64,000 nucleotides of DNA from an uncultured Campylobacter sp. (GCF_905372745.1 NZ_CAJPQR010000003.1:31509-95508); one strand, 5' to 3'; numbered from the stretch's first letter, positions 43,587 to 53,301 are shown. Program-made: numbers and translations. Notes: generated by a model from the letters alone, not told the origin.

Positions 43587-46112
43587 ATGAAAAAAACGGC
43601 TAGCTTTTTGGTAGCGGCCGCGGCGTTAAATTTGCCGCTTTCGCATTCGGCAGCGAGTCGCGACGCTAATCAAGACTCTTTAAATTTAACCGCATTAAAG
43701 GCGTTAAATTTAAGTACGCTAAACGCTGCGGAGGTCATGCTAGATAAAGTCGAGGTCAGCGCCGACGCCAACGCTACGAAAGAACCCGGAAAACTAACGC
43801 GCGCGGATATGGATCTGATAACGTCTAAAAATCACGGCATAACCGATCTTTTAAAAGGCAATCCAAACGTCGCCTTTAGCGCGAAAAACGCCAAAAGCGT
43901 GCGCGCGGGCGAGCTGGCTCCGCAAGATATCAGCATAAACGGCGCGAGCTACTATCAAAACAACTTTACCCTAGACGGCGCAAGCATAAATAACGACCTA
44001 GACCCTAAAAAACGCACGTGGAATAACCACAACAACATCTGGAGCGACAGTACGATAGGCTCGCAAGCCATGAGCGTAGATACGGATCTGCTAGGTAGCG
44101 TCGAGGTGCTAGATAGCGCGGTCTCGGCTAGGTACGGCGGCTTTCAAGGAGGCGCCGTAAACGCTAAAACCAGAGACCCCAAAAGCGGCTTTCACGGCGT
44201 ACTTAGCTACTCTTATACGGGCGGGGATTGGAGCAAAATTTATAAAGACGCCTCCGCCGCGCAAAGATACGACGACGGCGATCTAGCCGATATGAGCGAC
44301 TTTAAAAAGCGCAGGTATAGAGTCGGCGCAGAGGGGTATTTGACGCAGAATTTCGGCCTTTTGCTAGACTACTCGAGGCACCGATCCGTCATAGAAAACC
44401 ACTACAACAAAAAACAGATAAATCAAAATTTATACTCGTTTCCAAACGACAGGCAGACTAATGATAATCTTTTCGTAAAAGGCGTTTGGGGCGTGAGCGA
44501 TAAATTTACGCTAAAGCCGAGTTTTTTGTACTCCAGGCTAGATAACTACACCTCCGCCAAGCGGTACCTAGACTCCCAGCTCACGCTAAAATACGGCGGT
44601 TACGTCGCGACTCTCGAGGCGCAGGCCGATCTTGAGGGGGTATTTTTAGAGCAGACGCTTAGCTACTCCGCCTCGCAAAACAGCCGCGACTATGAGCATG
44701 ATACCGAGTACTACGGCTACAAACCCTCAAACGTCAAAAACTGGGGAACCAATCCTAGCCCGAATTTCGGCTCGGGCATAGGAGGATTAAACGATTTTGA
44801 GCAACGTCAAAACAAGCTAGCGTATAAATTCGACGCAAGCGTGAAGGAATTTGAAGCGCTGGGCGCATCGCATCTGGTAAAATCGGGCTTTGAGATAGCT
44901 AGACAAAGCGGCAGCTACGAGATACCGCGCACCCGCGTATCCTACGGCACGCCAAAGCCTTTGATGAGCGGAACGTGCATCTCCGGCGATAAAACTTGCG
45001 TCATAGACGATAGCTTCGCATCTCAAGGCGCGGTCGGTCAATATCTATCGAAAAAAACCTACTACTACGCCGTAAAAACCAAGGCCACGCAAACCAATCT
45101 CGCCCTTTATCTCGAAGACGAGATGAGGTTTGGCGCGTTTAAATTTCGTCCCGGACTTCGCATCGAGCGAAACGGCGATAACAACGACGTAAATTTAGCC
45201 CCGAGGCTGCTAGCCGAGTATGAATTCGCGGATAAAAACTTCATAGGCCTTGGGTTAAACCGCTACTACGGACGAAATTTTTTCGCGTACAAGATGTATA
45301 ACGGCGTGTATAGGATGTATGAGACTTGCGAGAGAAGCTCGTACGGCGGGGCGTATACGTGCGGCGGACTGGCTAATAACCGCCGTCCTATCAGGGAGCT
45401 AAAGACGCCTTACGACGATGAATTTAGCGCGTATTATCGCGGCGACGTCGGCAACGCGAGGCTAAATCTCAAATACGTCAGACGCCAAGGCCGCGACGAA
45501 GTAGCGACGAAATACGTAAGAGAGCCGCTACCTGGCTACGGAAACGGATATTCTATATTTACCAACGAAGGGCAAAGCAAGCGCGACATCGTAACCTTAA
45601 GCGCGGCAAACATCGCTCCGATCGAAATTTGGGGCGTAAAAAACGATTTTGAAGGCTCGCTAAGCTTTACTAAGCAAAGCAGGAGCTTTACGGATTACGA
45701 AGACGACGAGATGAACGACGACGTCTCGTATAACGGAAAAATCATCAAAAAAAGCGAACTACCGGTTGTTGATTACCATGTGCCTTTTACAGCCAAATTT
45801 CGCCACTCGGCTAAATTTAGCGGCTTTAGCGTTTCAAATTTCATAAACTATACGAGCAAAACGGACGTGCTGCTAGGCGGATGGAATAGGACGCGCGGGA
45901 TGTACGTCTACGAGCGCCAAAAGCTGCCCGCATACGCAACTTGGGATATGCGTATAGGTTACGAAAGGCGGCTGGCAGGCGATTTTCGAGCGTTTGTAAA
46001 TCTTGATATAAATAATCTTTTAAACAAAAAATTTATCGCCTCAAACGAGGGCAACTACTACGAATACGGCCTTGGCCGCAACTTTTGGTTGGAAGCGGGT
46101 ATGAAGTGGTGA
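43587..46112 (+). CDS. TonB-dependent outer-membrane receptor
   Basis: An 841-aa receptor with a signal region (ASFLVAAAALNLPLSHSA), a TonB-box-like MLDKVEVSADAN, and a plug domain with DISINGASYYQNNFTLDGASIN and SVEVLDSAVSARYGGFQGGAVN. A 22-strand-type barrel follows, ending FWLEAGMKW. The C-terminal tryptophan is usual for outer-membrane barrels. Cysteine pairs occur in two loops (CISGDKTC, CERSSYGGAYTC). The HMA neighbours suggest a metal ligand such as copper, but this is inference. Confidence 0.88.
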   Translation: MKKTASFLVAAAALNLPLSHSAASRDANQDSLNLTALKALNLSTLNAAEVMLDKVEVSADANATKEPGKLTRADMDLITSKNHGITDLLKGNPNVAFSAKNAKSVRAGELAPQDISINGASYYQNNFTLDGASINNDLDPKKRTWNNHNNIWSDSTIGSQAMSVDTDLLGSVEVLDSAVSARYGGFQGGAVNAKTRDPKSGFHGVLSYSYTGGDWSKIYKDASAAQRYDDGDLADMSDFKKRRYRVGAEGYLTQNFGLLLDYSRHRSVIENHYNKKQINQNLYSFPNDRQTNDNLFVKGVWGVSDKFTLKPSFLYSRLDNYTSAKRYLDSQLTLKYGGYVATLEAQADLEGVFLEQTLSYSASQNSRDYEHDTEYYGYKPSNVKNWGTNPSPNFGSGIGGLNDFEQRQNKLAYKFDASVKEFEALGASHLVKSGFEIARQSGSYEIPRTRVSYGTPKPLMSGTCISGDKTCVIDDSFASQGAVGQYLSKKTYYYAVKTKATQTNLALYLEDEMRFGAFKFRPGLRIERNGDNNDVNLAPRLLAEYEFADKNFIGLGLNRYYGRNFFAYKMYNGVYRMYETCERSSYGGAYTCGGLANNRRPIRELKTPYDDEFSAYYRGDVGNARLNLKYVRRQGRDEVATKYVREPLPGYGNGYSIFTNEGQSKRDIVTLSAANIAPIEIWGVKNDFEGSLSFTKQSRSFTDYEDDEMNDDVSYNGKIIKKSELPVVDYHVPFTAKFRHSAKFSGFSVSNFINYTSKTDVLLGGWNRTRGMYVYERQKLPAYATWDMRIGYERRLAGDFRAFVNLDINNLLNKKFIASNEGNYYEYGLGRNFWLEAGMKW

Positions 46113-47050
46113 TTTGCTGGGATTTGTCCCGAAATTTACCGCGCAAGATGCGGTAAAAGCGGGTCTGCGGCAAAATTTGCGAGCTTTAAAAGGCTAAAGC
46201 GCTTTGGTTTGGTTTTTATACGCGCCCTAAATTTGTGCCTTTTGGCTAGCTTTGGTTTTTGCCTTACGGCGCAAAATCGCAAATTTAGCGTTTGTGCGCG
46301 GCGCAAATCCGCGCTTTTGCCCTCTAGGTTTGCTAGTGGGCGTAAATTTGCCTATCTTTAGCGGGCAAATCGGCGAAACAGCTAAATTTCGCGTAGGGCG
46401 CGAGCGGTAATTTCCTTGCCTAAACGCAAAACGCGCGGGGTAGATTGGCGGCTCGGCGATTTTGCCGTTTAAAGCTATTTTTGCTCTTGCGGCTTAAAAC
46501 TCTGAAACCGCGATAAAATTGCGGTTCGCGCTCTTTTTGGCGTGCTTAAAAACGCTATTTTTTATCGCTGCTTAAACGTCGCTAAATTTGCGATGATTTA
46601 GCCGTTGGGCCGCGTAAAATCAACTCAAAAGATACGAATTTATAGCGCCAAAAGGCTATGTCGCTCGTGCAGGCGAAATTTATAAGCCAAATTTTACCCG
46701 CCTCGCTGCTACCTGGCAAGACCTCGCGCCGAGCCGTTTTGCCTGCGCGTACCTGCTTTGGTTTTTGTTTAAAATAAGGTCTAACAGCCCGTAACGCAAA
46801 GCTAAAAGCGTATTTTGCGTTTTTAAGCCTAAATTTAAGCGAAAAAATCGGCCGCAAGTCTTTATTTTACGGCAACTGGCCCTTGTATCCGAGATTTGCT
46901 CGCAAAGCGGCTTAAAGACAAGCGAAATTTAGCGTTTTGGTCGCAAAACTCCGAGCTACCTAGCATCTAATGCGGCAAAAACGCGTATAAATTTCCGGTT
47001 TCAGCGGTTTTTTGATATAATCAAAACAAAAGTTAAATCAAAGGAGTAAA
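46113..47050. other. Long gene-free region
   Basis: 938 bp without a supported gene. A hairpin TTTACCGC/GCGGTAAA at 46135-46157 may end the receptor transcript. The remainder is AAATTT- and GCAAA-rich with many stops in all frames. A 91-codon minus frame at 46582-46857 has no ribosome site and looks spurious. The last 80 bp carry GATATAATC and AAAGGAG, the lemA promoter and ribosome site. Confidence 0.5.
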
Positions 47051-47605
47051 ATGTATATCGTTCTAGGCGTCCTCGCCGTTCTCGCGCTCATCGTTATTTC
47101 GACTTATAACTCGCTCATCGGCAAGCGAAACCAAGTCCTAAATATCAAATCAGGCGTCGATACGCAGCTAAAAAAACGTTTTGACCTCATCCCGAATTTA
47201 GTCGCCACCGTCAAGCAGTATCTCACGCACGAGCGCGAGCTGCTAGAAAACATCTCAGCGCTTAGAAGCGGCATCCAAAAGGCTGCGGGCGACGAGCAGA
47301 GATTTGCGCTAAACGGCGAGCTATCAAATCTAATCTCAAAGTTAAACGTCGTCGTGGAGAATTATCCTGAACTAAAAGCAAATGAAAACGTAATGCACCT
47401 ACAAAAAACGATAAATGATATCGAGGAGCAGATCTCCGCCGCGCGCCGCGCCTACAACGCCGCCGTGACCGATTACAACAACGCCGTGGAGATGTTTCCC
47501 TCAAACATCGTCGCTAGCTGGGCGAGGTTTAGCAAGGCAGCATTTTTCGAGGTGCCTAAGGGGCAAGACGATCCGCACGACGTGCACGAGCTTTTTAACC
47601 GCTAA
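47051..47605 (+). CDS. lemA: LemA family protein
   Basis: A 184-aa protein: an N-terminal membrane anchor (VLGVLAVLALIVISTYNSLI), the LemA core VDTQLKKRFDLIPNLVATVKQY, and NDIEEQISAARRAYNAAVTDYNNAV. Typically it has the N-terminus outside and a helical cytosolic or periplasmic bundle. Its biochemical role is unknown. The next gene encodes a DUF3137 protein, a frequent LemA partner. Confidence 0.93.
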   Translation: MYIVLGVLAVLALIVISTYNSLIGKRNQVLNIKSGVDTQLKKRFDLIPNLVATVKQYLTHERELLENISALRSGIQKAAGDEQRFALNGELSNLISKLNVVVENYPELKANENVMHLQKTINDIEEQISAARRAYNAAVTDYNNAVEMFPSNIVASWARFSKAAFFEVPKGQDDPHDVHELFNR

Positions 47606-47860
47606 ATTTGCGCTCAATTCGCCAAATTTGAACTAAATTTAGGCGCTTTAGCTGCGCTCTTAAATGCAAGCGGACTGGCTAAATTTGAACGAAAAAAGCG
47701 GCGCGAACGGTAAATTTAAGCGGCAAATTCGGTTTTAATCAAAACGCCACAGCTCATAAACGGCGAGCTAAAATTTAAGCGGTTTAAACGCAAATTTAAA
47801 AACGAAAGCTCGCAAAATAGCCAAATTTGCAAAAGGGCATTAAATAAAACAGGAGCAAAA

Positions 47861-48727
47861 ATGGACGATCTGGTCATGCTAGAGCTTGAGCGACAAAAGG
47901 TTTTACGCTCGCTTTTTAGGCTAAAGCTTGCCTGCGTTTTTATCGCTGCGGCCGCATCTTGGCTGCTTTATCTAGCCTCGCATAAAGCCGCGCTTAGCAT
48001 CGGCGCTTTCGTAGTTTGCGCGGTCGCGATTTATTATTTTTTCGAGAGTATTTTCACGGATAGCTTTACCTTTAAATTTAAACGAAAAGTTATACGCAGC
48101 ATCGTTGAAAGCTGCGGCCTAACCTACCATCCGGGCGGCTTCGTAGAAAATGATTATTTATATATGATTTATGATTTTGACATCGATAAATACTCGGGCA
48201 ACGACCTGATTTTCGGGCAGATAGAGGGCGTGCGGGTCAAATTTAGCGACGTAGAGGCGATAAGCATCAAAGAGGACTGGCAGGGGAACAAGACTCATAG
48301 AGTGCTTTTTGCGGGGCTTTTGTTTGTCGCCGATTTTCCTAAACGACTAAAGGCCGTCACTCAAATTTGCAGCGGGACGGATGATTTTAAGGACTACGGC
48401 GGCAAGCGCGCGAGGATGGACGACGCGGAGTTTGAGCGGTATTTTAGGGTTTACGCAACCGATCAGATCGAGGCTAGATACGCGCTCACGCCAAGCTTGA
48501 TGGAGAGCTTAAAACTGCTAAAAATAAGATTTCACCGCCCCATAAACATCGTGCTAACCGGGGATAAAATCTGCATGGCGATCCGCACGGGACGCGATAA
48601 CTTCGAGCCCGATCTGCGCCGTCCGCTCGTGGGCAAGGGCGCGAATAGATTTTACAAAGACGAGATCGGCGGCTTTTTGCGTATCGTCGAGGAGCTGCGG
48701 CTAAACCGTAAAATTTGGGCAGATTAG
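47861..48727 (+). CDS. DUF3137 membrane protein
   Basis: A 288-aa protein with two N-terminal membrane helices (LACVFIAAAASWLLYLAS and LSIGAFVVCAVAIYYFF) and a cytosolic domain with IVESCGLTYHPGGFV, GQIEGVRVKFSDVEA, LFAGLLFVADFPK and GDKICMAIRTGRDNFEPDL. These are DUF3137 hallmarks. Pairing with lemA is a common bacterial arrangement. Confidence 0.85.
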   Translation: MDDLVMLELERQKVLRSLFRLKLACVFIAAAASWLLYLASHKAALSIGAFVVCAVAIYYFFESIFTDSFTFKFKRKVIRSIVESCGLTYHPGGFVENDYLYMIYDFDIDKYSGNDLIFGQIEGVRVKFSDVEAISIKEDWQGNKTHRVLFAGLLFVADFPKRLKAVTQICSGTDDFKDYGGKRARMDDAEFERYFRVYATDQIEARYALTPSLMESLKLLKIRFHRPINIVLTGDKICMAIRTGRDNFEPDLRRPLVGKGANRFYKDEIGGFLRIVEELRLNRKIWAD

Positions 48728-48837
48728 GTGGTGCGGCGTCAAATTTGACGGGCGGCATAACCCGCACCCCAAAAATCTAAACGAGCGTGCGAGACGAAAG
48801 TCACCGAGCGCGGCGGTAAAACGAAAAAGGAGAGCGG

Positions 48838-49629
48838 ATGAAGGGCGTAGCGATAAGCGAAACGACGATAGTCGGCGATGATGGGAAATACTATAAATTT
48901 AGCTTTGAAGAGGTGCGCGCGGGGCGGCCGGACGGAGGAGAGCGCGTGGCGTTTCGAGCCGACGGGGAGTTTGCCCGCGACGTATTCGTGGTGACGGACG
49001 AGGGCGAGAGGCGCACCACGAAAGACGCCAGAAGCGAGGAGACGAAGGCGGCACTAAAAGAAAGCGCGGCATTTTGGCGGGCTAGGACGGCAGGCATAGC
49101 TTCCGGCGTCGCGCCTGCCGTTATCAAACTTTACGCGTTTTTTATCGCGGACTACGCGGGGCTAAAGCTACAAATCGCCGTTGCTCTAGCAGTCCTCGTA
49201 GGCGCGCTGCTAACCTATGCGGCGCTAGGCGGTATCGCGCGGCTTGCGGGTAGCGATGATCTGCACGTAAACTACGGTAAGGCGATGATGGCGATGTTCG
49301 TCGCCCAGGTCACGCAGACGTTGGCATTTTATTTGGCGCAAACGGGGCATCCGCTAGCTAGGCTCGTCGCCGTTATCGCGGCGCTTTTGCTAGTTTACGT
49401 GGCGGTAGTTTGGGCGAAGGTCTTTTTTAAGCTTGCTAGGCTAACTAGAAACGGGCTTTTTAAGGCGTATATTTTCGTATTTTTTATCGGGGAGCTGATG
49501 CAAGCAAGCGGGTATTTGTTTATATTTAGTTTTCTTTTTATCGTGGCGTCGTTTATTATCTACGTCGTAGCGTGGGTCAAAACGGACAAGGTCGGCGAGG
49601 CAAATAAAGAGGGGCTTTTTATCTATTAG
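48838..49629 (+). CDS. Multi-spanning membrane protein of unknown function
   Basis: A 263-aa protein. The first 90 residues are soluble and charged, with a small domain (TTIVGDDGKYYKFSFEEVR) that resembles cold-shock-like or SH3-like beta folds seen before membrane domains. Five hydrophobic segments follow, e.g. LQIAVALAVLVGALLTYAAL and FLFIVASFIIYVVAW. It probably belongs to the lemA-DUF3137 cluster. Start ATG 48838 has AAAAAGGAGAG. Confidence 0.6.
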   Translation: MKGVAISETTIVGDDGKYYKFSFEEVRAGRPDGGERVAFRADGEFARDVFVVTDEGERRTTKDARSEETKAALKESAAFWRARTAGIASGVAPAVIKLYAFFIADYAGLKLQIAVALAVLVGALLTYAALGGIARLAGSDDLHVNYGKAMMAMFVAQVTQTLAFYLAQTGHPLARLVAVIAALLLVYVAVVWAKVFFKLARLTRNGLFKAYIFVFFIGELMQASGYLFIFSFLFIVASFIIYVVAWVKTDKVGEANKEGLFIY

Positions 49630-50430
49630 CCTAGCGCGTTTGTTCTTGCGCGGTTTAGTTCGTTAAATTTAATATCGCCGCTTGCGCCCGCTAGCGCGTC
49701 CTTTCTCGCTAGATTTTGAGAACGACTGCGGCGATGAGCTTTTAGAGAGCTTGCCTGTTTTGCGCCAAAAGGCTTTGTTTTAGTCCCCCATGCGCGGTTT
49801 TATACGGCGGTTTTTTGCGGGTAGGTAAAGGGGCTTGGCGCCGCAGATTTGTTAGCGCTTTGGATTTGACGCATTAAACCAACGCTCTTAAATTTACTCG
49901 CGCGCTGCGGGCATATGCTGCTATTTTTGGACTAATTTCCGTAAAATTTAACGGCGCCTAAAACAGGATTTTTTAAGGGCGCAGACGATTTTGCGTTAAT
50001 GCGTTTTCTAAATTTCGGTGCTAGCGGCGCAATCGGAGGTAAATTTATAGCGCCGCATTTTTATCCTAACGCCTGTAGCGGCAAAAACGCGCAAAACTCG
50101 TCGTCGGCGAGCCGTAAATAAAGATAGTATCTTAAATTTATTCCGATTTTTGCTGTTTTGCTTGCTAAATTTTAGCGAAACGGGCTTTGCTTTTCTATGC
50201 TTTTAAATCAAAAATCGCCGCCTAAATCTTTATCGGCGGCGCAAAATTTTTCTCTTTTATTTTTGATTTTGCGGCATGATTAGCGCCCTTGTCCGCGTTT
50301 TGGGCCAAACCGCTGCTTTTAGGTTTGGCGCAAATTTGCCCAAAATCTTGCATTTATTATAAAAACGATACTTGTAAAACAGTGCAAATAAAAATATAAT
50401 GATTAACCAATTTCAATCAAAAGGAAAACA
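49630..50430. other. Long gene-free region with one terminator-like hairpin
   Basis: 801 bp without a supported ORF. A strong hairpin CGCCGCC...GGCGGCG at 50216-50241 is followed by a T-rich tract. Such a hairpin far from any upstream gene could end a small RNA starting near 50100, but no promoter could be fixed. The last 60 bp hold the paralog 1 promoter (AATATAATG). Confidence 0.4.
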
Positions 50431-50751
50431 ATGAAAAAAATCGTTTTAGTTATGGTCGTTGCCATGCTATGCTCTTTAAATTTGAGTGCCGGGGAGCTGG
50501 AGGATAATATCAAGAAATGCGACGGCGGCGATGCGCAGGCTTGTTTGAAAGCTGCTGAAAAATACTATGTTGCAGGCAAAACCGATCCTAAAGAAATTGA
50601 ACTTTTTCGAAAAGCTTGCAATCTAAATAATGCCGAAGCTTGCACTTTATTGGCATATAAATACAAAAAAAGTGGAGATATGGCGAATGCTAAAATATTT
50701 TATACAAAATCTTGCGATCTGGGCGATCAAGTAGCTTGCACGATGAAGTAA
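50431..50751 (+). CDS. Small exported Cys-rich Sel1-like protein, paralog 1
   Basis: The 106-aa precursor has a signal peptide (VMVVAMLCSLNLSAGELE). The mature part contains three helical repeats each with a cysteine pair: KKCDGGDAQACLKAAEKYY, KACNLNNAEACTLLAYKYK and KSCDLGDQVACTMK. The pattern is that of Cys-stapled Sel1-like repeats, as in Helicobacter Hcp proteins, with the last repeat truncated. It has two relatives here, at 52498 and at the window end. Confidence 0.8.
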   Translation: MKKIVLVMVVAMLCSLNLSAGELEDNIKKCDGGDAQACLKAAEKYYVAGKTDPKEIELFRKACNLNNAEACTLLAYKYKKSGDMANAKIFYTKSCDLGDQVACTMK

Positions 50752-50764
50752 AAAATTAAAAAAT

Positions 50765-50792
50765 AAAGCCTGATTTTGCAATCAGGCTTTTT
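50765..50792 (+). terminator. Terminator of paralog 1
   Basis: AAAGCCTGATT pairs with AATCAGGCTTT, followed by T-rich sequence. The same hairpin, with two small changes, follows paralog 2, and both are followed by ATTATCTAAGCGGTTAAAAT. Confidence 0.85.
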
Positions 50793-50963
50793 ATTATCTA
50801 AGCGGTTAAAATATACGCCGAATTTAGGAGTCTAAATTTGCGTCAAGCATTTAAATTTAGGGCCGCATTTGACGCTAAATTTGGCTTACGGGTATTCGTT
50901 TGGTTAAATTAAAACCTGAGCTTTAATCAGGCAAATTTACCAAGTAGATCCGCGCCAAAGAGC

Positions 50964-51176
50964 CTAAAACTGCGGCTTGCCGCCGTTTGCTTTGGCGCCA
51001 TTTACGAAGTCTATCGCGTATTTTTGGCACGCGGTTTTGTCCTTTTTCTCTAGACACAGCGTTTCTAGCTGCTCGCTACTCATGCCCTTGTAGTCGGCCA
51101 CGGTTTTATTCGTTCCGCCCATATAAAACCACGTGATTAAACCTAGAATTAACAAAATAAAAACTAGCCGTGCCAT
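50964..51176 (-). CDS. Small membrane-anchored protein
   Basis: A 70-aa protein with an N-terminal membrane segment (ARLVFILLILGLITWFYMG) and a soluble tail with two cysteines (ETLCLEKKDKTACQKYAID). The tail spacing recalls one Cys-paired Sel1-like unit as in the neighbouring paralogs. AAAGGAGAAAAAATG is a convincing start. Confidence 0.6.
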   Translation of the reverse strand: MARLVFILLILGLITWFYMGGTNKTVADYKGMSSEQLETLCLEKKDKTACQKYAIDFVNGAKANGGKPQF

Positions 51177-51562
51177 TTTTTCTCCTTTGCAAATTTATTT
51201 TTAATGATACAATGGCGACGGTTAAATTTAGCTTGATTTTGCGTAAAATCCAAGCCAAGCGAATAATATCTGCATAAAATCGCATGTAGCCTTGCAGCGC
51301 GGTTAGACCGACGCCCGTCGTTTTTACGCTTGGCGGCGCAGTTTACAGCACCCAAAATGACGATACGCTTTGCGCTAACGATGCACTGGGCTTGCCGTTT
51401 AGGCGATTTTATCCGCCGACGCGACAAGGGCCGCTTTAGGCCAAATTTCAAAGCCGAGCTAAAGTTTAGGGAGAAATCATTTATATTTGATTTTTAAAAA
51501 CTTGATTTACTGTTTATATACATTACGCTAAAATGCACCGAAATTTTTATAAAAGGATAAGG
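51177..51562. other. Gene-free spacer
   Basis: About 390 bp between the divergent small genes. A 95-codon minus frame overlapping the 50964-51176 start has shadow-like Arg/Lys composition and is not accepted. No RNA gene or operator was recognised. Confidence 0.4.
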
Positions 51563-52015
51563 ATGAAAAAGATCTTTTTGGGCTTTGCGCTATTTTCTGC
51601 GATCGCGGCTGCCGCGCTAGGCGAGACGATCGAGGTTTATAAAAGTCCCGAGTGCGGTTGCTGCGGCAAATGGGGCGAGGTAATGAAGCAAAACGGCTTT
51701 GAGGTAACCGAGCATAAAACAAACGAGATAATCGAAACAAAAAATAAATACGGCGTGCCGGCGGAGCTATACAGCTGTCATACCGGCATAGTCGGCGGCT
51801 ACGCTATCGAGGGGCACGTACCGGCGCAGGAGATAAAAGCGCTTTTGGCTGCTAAGCCAGAGGGCGTCGTGGGTATCTCGGTGCCGGGCATGCCGCTGGG
51901 AAGTCCGGGTATGGAGCAGGGCGACATCGTCGAAGACTACGACGTGATCGCGTTTAAAAAAGACGGCACGACCGAAATTTTCGCCAGCTACAAAAACGGC
52001 AAGAAGGTAAAATAA
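51563..52015 (+). CDS. DUF411 periplasmic metal-binding protein
   Basis: ATG 51563 is chosen because AAGGATAAGG stands before it; an upstream frame start at 51533 has no such site. The 150-aa precursor has a signal peptide (LGFALFSAIAAAALG) and the DUF411 blocks VYKSPECGCCGKWGEVM, YSCHTGIVGGYAIEGHVPA and GMPLGSPGME. DUF411 proteins are linked to copper resistance or handling. The Cys motif CGCCGK suits Cu(I) binding. Confidence 0.88.
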   Translation: MKKIFLGFALFSAIAAAALGETIEVYKSPECGCCGKWGEVMKQNGFEVTEHKTNEIIETKNKYGVPAELYSCHTGIVGGYAIEGHVPAQEIKALLAAKPEGVVGISVPGMPLGSPGMEQGDIVEDYDVIAFKKDGTTEIFASYKNGKKVK

Positions 52016-52497
52016 TTTAGCGAAATCGGCGTAAATTTGGCCTATTTTTACGCATTTGCGCCGAGTTTTTTCCGCATAAATTTTACTCGCGGCGTCGATC
52101 TTACGGCGCCGATTTCACGCATTTTGCTTGGCTTTATCCTTGCGCGAGATTGCTAAAATTCGCCGTTTTCGTTTTTTAAATTTTGCTTTTTTATGGGCGG
52201 CGTTTGATGCGCTCTGGTTTGAGTGCGAGCTTATTCCAGGTGCGGCGGGCGTTGACGACTGGTTTGTGCTGCTTCTATTGCTTGCAAATTTGCAATGCCG
52301 AATTTATAAAATTTACGCCGTCTTTTTTGCTTCTTTTTTACGGCGTCAAATTTAGCGACTCGGATGTCCGCGACCCGCGTAAATTTAACTCTTGTTTCAT
52401 TTTTTTTCGCGCGACTTGCCGCGAGCTCTGTAAAGATTGTAAAACGGCCGTTATGTCGGTATAATGCGAACTACAAATTTTAACCCAAAGGAAAACA
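52016..52497. other. Gene-free spacer before paralog 2
   Basis: 482 bp without a credible gene; short overlapping frames at 52128-52464 lack ribosome sites and have shadow composition. It ends with the GGTATAATGCG promoter (around 52459) and AAAGGAAAACA ribosome site of paralog 2. Confidence 0.4.
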
Positions 52498-52818
52498 ATG
52501 AAAAAAATCGTTTTAGCTATGGTCGTTGTCGGGCTATGCTCTTTAAATTTGAGTGCCGGGGAACTGGAGGATAATATCAAAAAATGCGACGGCGGCGATG
52601 CGCAGGCTTGCTTGAAAGTATCTGACGCTTATTTTTCAATGGATGAGAATCACCCTAAAAGATCCGAATTTCATGAAAAAGCTTGTAATTTAAAAAATGC
52701 CGACGGTTGCATGTTGGTCGGGTTTAGCTATGAAAAAAAAGGCGATATGGCTAATGCTAAGAAATTTTATACTAGGGCTTGCGATTTAGGAAATGAAGTG
52801 GCTTGCACGATGAAGTAA
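52498..52818 (+). CDS. Small exported Cys-rich Sel1-like protein, paralog 2
   Basis: 106 aa, strongly similar to paralog 1: the signal region and first repeat (GELEDNIKKCDGGDAQACLK) are almost identical, the second repeat diverges (EKACNLKNADGCMLVGFSYE), and the end is conserved (DLGNEVACTMK). Its first 44 bases equal those of the copy at 63957. It marks the left border of the plasmid-like element. Confidence 0.8.
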   Translation: MKKIVLAMVVVGLCSLNLSAGELEDNIKKCDGGDAQACLKVSDAYFSMDENHPKRSEFHEKACNLKNADGCMLVGFSYEKKGDMANAKKFYTRACDLGNEVACTMK

Positions 52819-52831
52819 AAAATTAAAAAAT

Positions 52832-52860
52832 AAAGCCTGATTGCAAAATCAGGCTTTATT
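52832..52860 (+). terminator. Terminator of paralog 2
   Basis: AAAGCCTGATT pairs with AATCAGGCTTT; the following ATTATCTAAGCGGTTAAAATATA is shared with the sequence behind paralog 1. Confidence 0.85.
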
Positions 52861-52870
52861 ATCTAAGCGG

Positions 52871-53287
52871 TTAAAATATACCGCCAATCCCTTCCATAAA
52901 GAAGATATACTGAACCTCTTGGGCATATTTACGTTTTAAAATGACGTAGCAAGCTATGTTAATATAGTCTGCCTTATCATCCTCTAGCTTGTCTATATAC
53001 ATTTTTATAAGCTCTTTGGCGGCTTTCATAATATTGCCTCTACCTAGCGCAATAAAAATTTTATTTACTCTCTCGATCCTTTTGGTGCATCTTGCAGCCT
53101 CGTCGAGAAACTCATCGACCTTTTTGGCTACCGCCGGAGTAATACGCTCTATCGTAGCATCGGCTCGTAAGCCTAGTAGCCTAGAGATGATCATAACGTA
53201 TTTTTCTTTGTCCTCAAGCGTAAGACTGTTATAATTAACGCCTGGTGTTGGTTGTGGTTGTCCCGGTATTCCTGGAAATCTTGACAT
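52871..53287 (-). CDS. Element-encoded protein of unknown function
   Basis: A 138-aa protein with a Pro/Gly/Gln-rich N-terminus (SRFPGIPGQPQPTPGVNYN) and a helical, charged body (ITPAVAKKVDEFLDEAARC, AKELIKMYIDKLEDDKAD). No signal peptide. Its stop lies 11 bp from the paralog 2 terminator, at the edge of the AT-rich element. It is 14 bp behind a small lipoprotein gene and probably cotranscribed with it. Confidence 0.6.
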   Translation of the reverse strand: MSRFPGIPGQPQPTPGVNYNSLTLEDKEKYVMIISRLLGLRADATIERITPAVAKKVDEFLDEAARCTKRIERVNKIFIALGRGNIMKAAKELIKMYIDKLEDDKADYINIACYVILKRKYAQEVQYIFFMEGIGGIF

Positions 53288-53301
53288 GTTTCTATCCTTT
53301 T

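Noticed and set aside
46582..46857. 91-codon minus frame in the gap before lemA
   Set aside because: No ribosome site and Lys/Arg-rich shadow composition typical of reversed AAATTT-rich DNA.
51164..51451. 95-codon minus frame
   Set aside because: Overlaps the start of a better supported small gene and has shadow-like composition.
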